From Clostridia bacterium (GTDB lineage: Bacteria; Bacillota; Clostridia; Christensenellales; Borkfalkiaceae), in contig JAFVSF010000192.1 in the NCBI GenBank assembly GCA_017503885.1, forward strand, positions 1 through 5,103: a stretch of 5,103 bases of DNA, read 5' to 3'. A model generated the notes under the pieces. That model searched no databases. It saw only the letters and a program-made list of their open reading frames with translations, and was not told where the DNA came from. The translations under genes and the position numbers were made by a program. Shown one piece after another: positions 1 to 5,103 of the stretch; position 1 is the first letter of the stretch; each line of letters begins with the position of its first letter.

Positions 1-225
1 ACCTTCCGTAGCAAGAGCAACTGCAAGTCTATCTCCCGATACAGACTGCATTATAGCAGAAACCATAGGAATATTCATTTCTATTGCTGGTTTTTCACCT
101 TTCTTATACTTAACAAGAGGGGTTTTTAAACTTACGTTTGCCGGAATACATTCTGCAGAAGAATAACCTGGAATAAGTAAGTATTCGTTAAAAGTATGTG
201 ATGGTTCATTGATAAATCTTGCCAT
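1..225 (-). CDS. guaB: IMP dehydrogenase, N-terminal fragment (cut by window edge)
   Basis: IMP dehydrogenase oxidises IMP to XMP with NAD+, the committed step towards GMP, in the cytosol. Only the first 75 codons are inside the window; the frame is open through base 1. The visible protein begins MARFINEPSHTFNEYLLIPG. The segment TFNEYLLIPGYS matches the TFDDVLLIPGYS start of the IMPDH barrel, and PMVSAIMQSVS with LAVALATEG (residues 53-63 and 67-75) matches the family's PMVSAAMDTVT...IALAREG block. The AIMQSV variant is what I recall from Clostridia-type GuaB of about 500 residues. The CBS domains and the catalytic cysteine loop would lie beyond the left edge and cannot be checked. The start is the ATG at 223-225, preceded by TAAGGAG and with an in-frame stop further upstream. 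It follows fhs by 66 bases on the same strand. GMP reductase (guaC) shares the fold but normally starts differently, so guaB is strongly preferred. Confidence 0.93.
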   Translation of the reverse strand, partial: MARFINEPSHTFNEYLLIPGYSSAECIPANVSLKTPLVKYKKGEKPAIEMNIPMVSAIMQSVSGDRLAVALATEG

Positions 226-235
226 TTTTATCTCT

Positions 236-242
236 CTCCTTA
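236..242 (-). promoter_or_regulatory. Ribosome binding site of guaB
   Basis: On the minus strand the sequence TAAGGAG lies 10 bases before the guaB ATG. It is close to the Firmicute consensus and supports this ATG as the start. Confidence 0.8.
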
Positions 243-265
243 AATAGTAATCATTTTATATGTAA

Positions 266-277
266 GCCTTTAAAGGC
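266..277. repeat. 12-base perfect palindrome in the fhs-guaB gap
   Basis: GCCTTTAAAGGC reads the same on both strands and sits midway between the fhs stop and the guaB ribosome binding site. It has no separate loop, so as RNA it would form only a short weak hairpin, and no T-run directly follows it. It could be a dimeric repressor site or chance in AT-rich DNA. It does not match any operator I recognise. Confidence 0.35.
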
Positions 278-291
278 AATTATGTTTTATT

Positions 292-1965
292 TTAGAATAA
301 ACCTGTAATTTTACCACTTGCATCAACGTCGATTTTCTCTGCGGCAGGAACTTTAGGAAGACCAGGCATTGTCATAATATCGCCCGTAAGAACTACTATA
401 AAGCCTGCACCTGCCGAAACTTTAACGTTTCGTACGGTAACAACAAATCCTTCAGGTGCACCAAGTTTAGTTGGATCATCAGAAAAACTGTATTGGGTTT
501 TAGCCATACATACAGGGATTTTATCGTAGCCAAGTTCCTTTAATGCTAAAATTTGTTTTTTAGCAACTGGAGTAAAGTTAACACTATTGCCACCATAAAC
601 TTTTGTTACAACGCTTTCTATCTTCTTTTCGATAGTTTCGTCGAGTTCGTAACTAAAAGTAAAGTCGTTAGGCTCTTCACAAAGTTTTACAACAGCCTCT
701 GCCATTGCTTTACCACCTTCGCCACCATCTGCCCAAACAGTAGATAACACTACGTTTACGCCGAGATTTTTACATTTTTCAATAACGAGATTGATTTCGG
801 CGTCGGTATCGGTTGGAAATCTGTTAACTGCAACAACACAAGGAAGTTTGTATACGTTTTTAATATTTGAAACGTGGCGAAGAAGGTTTGGAATACCTTT
901 TTCAAGTGCTTCTAAATTCTCGTTGCCAAGTTCATTTTTTAGCATACCACCGTGCATCTTTAATGCTCTTACGGTAGCAACCATAACTACTGCATCTGGG
1001 TTTAATCCTGCATATCTACACTTGATATCAAGGAATTTTTCTGCACCAAGGTCTGCACCAAAGCCTGCTTCGGTAATAGCGTAATCGCCAAATTCCATAG
1101 CCATTTTAGTAGCGATAACAGAGTTACAGCCGTGTGCAATATTTGCAAAAGGACCACCATGAACAAACGCAGGAGTACCCTCTAAGGTTTGCACGAGGTT
1201 TGGCTTTAATGCATCTTTGAGTAGTGCCGCCATTGCACCAACGGCTTTAAGTTCACCTGCCGTTACTGGTTTTTCATCATAAGTATAGCCAACGACTATT
1301 CTTGAAAGTCTTGCTTTTAAATCTTCGATATCGCTAGCCAAGCAGAATACAGCCATTATTTCGGAAGCAACGGTAATATCATATCCATCCTCACGAGGAA
1401 CACCGTTTACTCTTCCACCAAGACCGTCAGTAACAAAACGAAGTTGACGGTCGTTCATATCAACGCATCTTTTCCAAGTAATTCTTCTTGGATCAATATT
1501 TAAAGCATTGCCTTGATAAATATGGTTATCAAGCATTGCCGCTAAAAGATTGTTAGCAGCACCTATTGCGTGGAAATCTCCTGTAAAATGAAGATTTATA
1601 TCTTCCATAGGAACAACTTGGGCATATCCACCACCAGCAGCACCACCTTTAACACCAAAAACAGGACCGAGTGATGGCTCACGAAGAGCAACTACTGAAT
1701 TTTTACCAATCTTTCTAAGACCGTCGGCAAGTCCGATAGTCGTAGTAGTCTTACCCTCTCCTGCTGGAGTTGGAGTGATAGCCGTTACAAGAATAAGTTT
1801 TCCGTTTTTTCTACCCGTAGTGCCGAGTACGTTGTAATCAATTTTTGCTTTATATTTACCATATGGCTCAAGATAATCGTCATGAATACCTACTACTTTT
1901 GCAATTTCCGTAATAGGTTTCATTGGGGTTGATTGAGCAATTTCGATATCACTTAAATATGCCAC
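292..1965 (-). CDS. fhs: Formate--tetrahydrofolate ligase (10-formyl-THF synthetase)
   Basis: This enzyme joins formate to tetrahydrofolate using ATP, giving 10-formyl-THF, the formyl donor for purine synthesis and initiator tRNA formylation; acetogens use the same reaction in CO2 fixation. The protein is complete at 557 residues, the normal length for bacterial Fhs. The nucleotide-binding loop is PTPAGEGKTTTT (65-76). LREPSLGPVFGVKGGAAGGGY (94-114) contains the first family signature, and VATVRALKMHGG (329-340) is the second. NRFPTD (381-386) and the tryptophan at 411 sit where the folate-binding aromatic residues of the Moorella enzyme are expected (by memory, not aligned). The start codon is GTG (1963-1965): an in-frame TAG lies 15 bases upstream, AGGAG is at proper spacing, and the next in-frame ATG (codon 15) would remove the conserved DIEIAQ segment. 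It lies between purL and guaB on the same strand, which suggests a purine-pathway role. No key motif is missing. Confidence 0.98.
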   Translation of the reverse strand: MAYLSDIEIAQSTPMKPITEIAKVVGIHDDYLEPYGKYKAKIDYNVLGTTGRKNGKLILVTAITPTPAGEGKTTTTIGLADGLRKIGKNSVVALREPSLGPVFGVKGGAAGGGYAQVVPMEDINLHFTGDFHAIGAANNLLAAMLDNHIYQGNALNIDPRRITWKRCVDMNDRQLRFVTDGLGGRVNGVPREDGYDITVASEIMAVFCLASDIEDLKARLSRIVVGYTYDEKPVTAGELKAVGAMAALLKDALKPNLVQTLEGTPAFVHGGPFANIAHGCNSVIATKMAMEFGDYAITEAGFGADLGAEKFLDIKCRYAGLNPDAVVMVATVRALKMHGGMLKNELGNENLEALEKGIPNLLRHVSNIKNVYKLPCVVAVNRFPTDTDAEINLVIEKCKNLGVNVVLSTVWADGGEGGKAMAEAVVKLCEEPNDFTFSYELDETIEKKIESVVTKVYGGNSVNFTPVAKKQILALKELGYDKIPVCMAKTQYSFSDDPTKLGAPEGFVVTVRNVKVSAGAGFIVVLTGDIMTMPGLPKVPAAEKIDVDASGKITGLF

Positions 1966-1974
1966 TTTAGTTTT

Positions 1975-1979
1975 CTCCT
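1975..1979 (-). promoter_or_regulatory. Ribosome binding site that fixes the GTG start of fhs
   Basis: AGGAG on the minus strand is separated by 9 bases from the GTG start. The TAG formed by bases 1978-1980 is in frame with fhs and overlaps this site, so translation cannot begin further upstream. Together they make GTG the only good start. Confidence 0.82.
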
Positions 1980-2015
1980 ATAATGAGATTGATTTTGTAA
2001 AAATATTCTTCTTTA

Positions 2016-2037
2016 GGTGGAGCATTTAAGCTCCACC
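2016..2037. terminator. Stem-loop between purL and fhs, possible terminator or processing hairpin
   Basis: GGTGGAGC (2016-2023) pairs perfectly with GCTCCACC (2030-2037) around a 6-base loop; six of the eight pairs are G-C. It lies 36 bases past the purL stop. Read on the minus strand, the way the genes run, the stem is followed by TAAAGAAGAATA before a run of five T, so it is not a textbook intrinsic terminator. Read on the plus strand it is followed at once by ATTATTTTGTTT, a much better T-tract. It may be a partial terminator, an RNA-stabilising 3' hairpin for purL, or a processing site. Confidence 0.5.
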
Positions 2038-2073
2038 ATTATTTTGTTTCTACTATAAAAACCTGTTGTTTTA

Positions 2074-5000
2074 TTAACCCTTCTTAAAATAAGTTACAGC
2101 ACTCTCAAACATCCTCATATCATACTCGCCGATAACGTTTTTATAGAGATTTCTACCAATTCTTTCACTGTGTCCCATCTTACCGAATACTCTTCCGTCA
2201 GGAGAAGTAATACCTTCGATAGCGTAAACTGAATCGTTAGGGTTAAATCTTATATCAGACGTTGCATTTCCGTCCATATCAACGTATTGAGTTGCAATTT
2301 GACCGTTTGCTGCTAAAAGTCTTACAGTCTTTTCATCAGCCAAGAATCTACCCTCGCCGTGAGATACTGGAACTGTAAATACGTCACCAACGTTTGTTGC
2401 AGAAAGCCAAGGCGATTTATTTGATGCAATTCTAATTCTAACGAGTTTAGATTGGTGACGTGAAATAGTATTGTAAGTTAAGGTTGGGTTGTTTGCATCT
2501 GGCTCAACAATTTTGCCGTAAGGAACTAAACCAAGTTTAACAAGCGCTTGGAAACCGTTACAAATACCAGCCATAAGACCATCTCTTTGACCGAGTAATC
2601 TTTCAACCTCTTCTTTAACTTGAGCGTTTCTAAAGAACGCCATTATAAACTTACCAGAACCATCTGGCTCGTCGCCACCAGAGAAACCACCTGGAACGAA
2701 TACCATTTGAGATTTAGCAAGTTTTTTAGAGAACTCTTCTACACTTCTTTGAATTCCGTCTTGAGTTAAGTTATTTATTACGAAGATTTCGGCTTTTGCA
2801 CCTGCATCTTCCATTACTTTAGCAGTGTCGAATTCGCAGTTTGTACCTGGGAATACAGGAATAAGAACTTTAGGCTGAGCAACCTTAATCATAGGAGCAA
2901 CTCTTTCTTTAGCACTAAACGAGAAGTTTTCTAAAACTTTTCCACCATTTTCCTTTACTGGGAATACGCTTTCAAGTTTCTGCTCGTAAGTCTTGCAAAG
3001 TTCTGCCAACGATACGCACTCGCCTGCGTTGCAAATACAAGCACACTCGGTTACTTTACCGATATAGGCTACATCTAAATCTTCAGTAGCCTCTATAATG
3101 AATGAACCATAGTTATAACCAAAGATATCGGCATTTGAAAGATTTGCATACTCAAAACCAAGTCCGTTACCCATACACATTTTGAGTACGCCTTCTGCTA
3201 CGCCACCATAGGTAGGAGTCCAACAAGAAAGAACCTTGCCTGCTCTCATCCAAGACGTAAGTTTGTTAAAGTTTGCTATAACACTACTTGCAACAGGAAG
3301 ACCGTTTTCGTCCATTTCTGGGCTTAAAAGGAATACTTTGCTACCTGCTTTTTTGAAATCGTTTGAAATAACGTCATCAGTTTTACCAGTAGTAACTGCA
3401 AATGATACGAGTGTTGGTGGAACGTCTAAATCTTCAAAAGAACCACTCATAGAGTCCTTTCCACCGATTGCACCAATACCGTAATCAAGTTGTGCTTTGA
3501 ACGCACCTAAAAGTGCAGAAAGTGGTTTACCCCATCTTGCACCGTCTTTATTTGGCTTTTCAAAATATTCTTGGAAAGTTAAATATACGTCTTTAAATTC
3601 AGCACCCGTAGCAACCATCTTTGCAACGCTTTCTACAACTGCAAGATATGCACTGTGATATGGACTCTTTTCTGCTATATATGGATTATATCCCCACGCC
3701 ATATACGAACAATCATCGGTATGCTTTTTCTCCATAGAGATTTTATGTACCATTGCTTGTATTGGAGTGAGTTGGTTTTTACCACCGAAAGGCATAAGTA
3801 CTGTGCCTGCACCAATCGTTGAGTCAAATCTTTCTGAAAGACCTCTTGTTGAACAAACGTTAAGGTCATCAGCGAGTGCCTTGTAACCATCTGTGAAGTT
3901 TGTAGGAATTTCCTTTGCAAAACTTTCTGGCTTTTTAGGAGCGATATTGATATGTTTTTCTGCACCGTTAGAATTTAAGAACTCTCTTGAAATGTCGACG
4001 ATAGTCTTACCATTCCAGTGCATTCTAAGTCTTGGCTCTTCGGTAACTTTAGCAACTACCGTAGCCTCTAAGTTTTCAGTTAAAGCGAGTTCCATAAATC
4101 TCTCTACGTCTTTCGCTTCAACAACTACTGCCATACGTTCTTGAGATTCACTAATTGCAAGTTCAGTACCGTCTAAGCCCTCGTATTTTTTAGGAACTGC
4201 GTTGAGGTTGATATCAAGTCCGTCTGCAAGTTCGCCAACTGCAACTGATACGCCACCTGCACCGAAGTCGTTACAACGCTTGATAAGTCTGCTTGCCTCT
4301 TCGCTACGGAAAAGTCTTTGAAGTTTTCTCTCTTCTGGAGCGTTACCCTTTTGAACTTCTGCACCACAAGTTTCTAATGATGCTATGGTGTGCTTTTTAG
4401 AAGAACCCGTTGCACCACCACAACCATCTCTACCAGTTCTACCACCGAGAAGTATTACGATATCTCCGTCTTCTGGTCTTTCTCTTCTAACGTTTACTTG
4501 AGGAGCAGCGGCAATAACTGCACCGATTTCCATACGTTTTGCTGCATAACCGTCGTGATAAAGTTCGTTTACCATACCGGTTGCTAAGCCAATTTGGTTA
4601 CCGTAAGAAGAATAACCTGCAGCTGCAGTTTGAACGATTTTTCTTTGTGGGAGTTTGCCCTTGATAGTTTCATCAATAGGCTTTAATGGATTAGCAGCGC
4701 CCGTAACACGCATTGCTCCGTATACGTACGATCTACCTGAAAGTGGATCACGAATAGCACCACCGATACAAGTTGCAGCACCACCGAAAGGTTCAATTTC
4801 AGTTGGGTGGTTGTGCGTTTCGTTTTTGAAAAGTAAAAGCCAAGGCTCTTTCTTTCCGTCTGCCTCTACTTCAATTTTTACGGTACAAGCATTAATTTCT
4901 TCAGACTCGTCAAGTTTATCGAGTTTGCCGTGCTTTTTAAGATATCTAACTGTAAGTGTAGCCACGTCCATAAGGTTTACAGGCTTTGTTCTACCAAGTT

Positions 5001-5103
5001 CTTGTCTTGCAGAAAGATATTCGTTGTAAGTCTTTTCTAAAAGTTCATCTTCAAACTTAACGCTATCGATAGTCGTTAAGAAAGTAGTATGTCTACAGTG
5101 ATC
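2074..5103 (-). CDS. purL: Phosphoribosylformylglycinamidine (FGAM) synthase, single-chain form, 5' end cut by window edge
   Basis: FGAM synthase converts FGAR to FGAM with ATP and glutamine, step four of de novo purine synthesis. The window holds 1009 residues plus stop. The frame is open to base 5103 and begins there with DHCRHTTFLTTI, the conserved block carrying the presumed catalytic histidine; the ATG at 4969-4971 is therefore internal. About 230 N-terminal residues (PurS-like domain and linker) should lie outside, given roughly 1240 for this clade. Visible in order (numbered from the window edge): ETHNHPTE (95-102) and GGRTGRDG (220-227) of the first synthase half, FGAGGVSVAVGELADG (280-295), GGKDSMS (547-553) of the second half, then a class I glutaminase domain from about 744 with Cys848 in GICNGF and His978/Glu980 in MGHSER. 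The fused glutaminase means no separate purQ is needed. The gene ends in tandem TAA TAA stops. fhs follows after 108 bases. All catalytic motifs in view are intact. Confidence 0.97.
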   Translation of the reverse strand, partial: DHCRHTTFLTTIDSVKFEDELLEKTYNEYLSARQELGRTKPVNLMDVATLTVRYLKKHGKLDKLDESEEINACTVKIEVEADGKKEPWLLLFKNETHNHPTEIEPFGGAATCIGGAIRDPLSGRSYVYGAMRVTGAANPLKPIDETIKGKLPQRKIVQTAAAGYSSYGNQIGLATGMVNELYHDGYAAKRMEIGAVIAAAPQVNVRRERPEDGDIVILLGGRTGRDGCGGATGSSKKHTIASLETCGAEVQKGNAPEERKLQRLFRSEEASRLIKRCNDFGAGGVSVAVGELADGLDINLNAVPKKYEGLDGTELAISESQERMAVVVEAKDVERFMELALTENLEATVVAKVTEEPRLRMHWNGKTIVDISREFLNSNGAEKHINIAPKKPESFAKEIPTNFTDGYKALADDLNVCSTRGLSERFDSTIGAGTVLMPFGGKNQLTPIQAMVHKISMEKKHTDDCSYMAWGYNPYIAEKSPYHSAYLAVVESVAKMVATGAEFKDVYLTFQEYFEKPNKDGARWGKPLSALLGAFKAQLDYGIGAIGGKDSMSGSFEDLDVPPTLVSFAVTTGKTDDVISNDFKKAGSKVFLLSPEMDENGLPVASSVIANFNKLTSWMRAGKVLSCWTPTYGGVAEGVLKMCMGNGLGFEYANLSNADIFGYNYGSFIIEATEDLDVAYIGKVTECACICNAGECVSLAELCKTYEQKLESVFPVKENGGKVLENFSFSAKERVAPMIKVAQPKVLIPVFPGTNCEFDTAKVMEDAGAKAEIFVINNLTQDGIQRSVEEFSKKLAKSQMVFVPGGFSGGDEPDGSGKFIMAFFRNAQVKEEVERLLGQRDGLMAGICNGFQALVKLGLVPYGKIVEPDANNPTLTYNTISRHQSKLVRIRIASNKSPWLSATNVGDVFTVPVSHGEGRFLADEKTVRLLAANGQIATQYVDMDGNATSDIRFNPNDSVYAIEGITSPDGRVFGKMGHSERIGRNLYKNVIGEYDMRMFESAVTYFKKG

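Noticed and set aside
253..279. Possible guaB promoter on the minus strand: TTGCCT (274-279) and TAAAAT (253-258)
   Set aside because: The spacing is only 15 bases and the -35 box matches four of six positions; AT-rich DNA gives such matches by chance.
553..1084. Two plus-strand open frames opposite fhs (553-747 and 791-1084)
   Set aside because: They lie wholly antisense to a well-conserved complete gene, and their translations look like no family I know, with low-complexity Ser/Thr/Phe-rich composition typical of the reverse complement of coding DNA.
1981..2001. Possible fhs promoter on the minus strand with TTTACA (1996-2001)
   Set aside because: TTTACA is a good -35 match, but the nearest -10-like sequences lie only 10-14 bases downstream, too close for a sigma-A promoter.
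1966..2073. Riboswitch or other structured leader in the purL-fhs gap
   Set aside because: Apart from the 8-bp stem-loop I see no paired elements or conserved purine, THF or ZTP riboswitch core; the gap is mostly A/T-rich single-stranded sequence.
3236..5029. Several short open frames overlapping purL on both strands (for example 3236-3484, 3675-3965, 4173-4367, 4655-5029)
   Set aside because: All overlap intact, conserved purL coding sequence in another frame or on the other strand, and none has a recognisable domain.
1..5103. A hidden novel system, mobile element or CRISPR array
   Set aside because: Nearly all bases are explained by three conserved housekeeping genes. There are no direct repeats with regular spacing, no transposase or integrase sequence, and no unexplained stretch longer than 108 bases.

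Overview
The window holds three genes on the minus strand, read from right to left: the 3' part of purL (FGAM synthase, large single-chain form), a complete fhs (formate--tetrahydrofolate ligase), and the first 75 codons of guaB (IMP dehydrogenase). All three belong to purine synthesis or its one-carbon supply. purL and guaB are cut by the window edges. Coding sequence covers almost everything; the only gaps are 108 bases (purL-fhs) and 66 bases (fhs-guaB).

The organism is most likely an AT-leaning Clostridia-type Firmicute. The evidence is strong AGGAG-type ribosome binding sites, the purL form with the glutaminase fused at the C-terminus and a DHCRHTTF motif, a 557-residue Fhs, and a guaB N-terminus of the type with PMVSAIMQSVS where the common form has PMVSAAMDTVT. 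This is family-level recognition from memory; I cannot name a species.

Layout on the plus-strand scale: 1-225 guaB 5' end; 226-291 short leader with a guaB ribosome binding site and a 12-base palindrome; 292-1965 fhs, starting with GTG; 1966-2073 intergenic stretch with the fhs ribosome binding site and an 8-bp stem-loop; 2074-5103 purL, open to the right edge. The purL reading frame does not begin at the internal ATG at 4971. It continues in frame to the edge and carries conserved family sequence there.

How the genes fit together: Fhs makes 10-formyl-THF from formate, THF and ATP. That is the formyl donor for two purine steps (PurN and PurH, not in this window). PurL converts FGAR to FGAM using glutamine and ATP. 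GuaB takes the end product IMP towards GMP. Same strand and short gaps suggest co-transcription, although the stem-loop after purL could reduce read-through. I found no mobile element, CRISPR array, RNA gene or riboswitch, and no sign of an undescribed system; this looks like an ordinary core-metabolism region.
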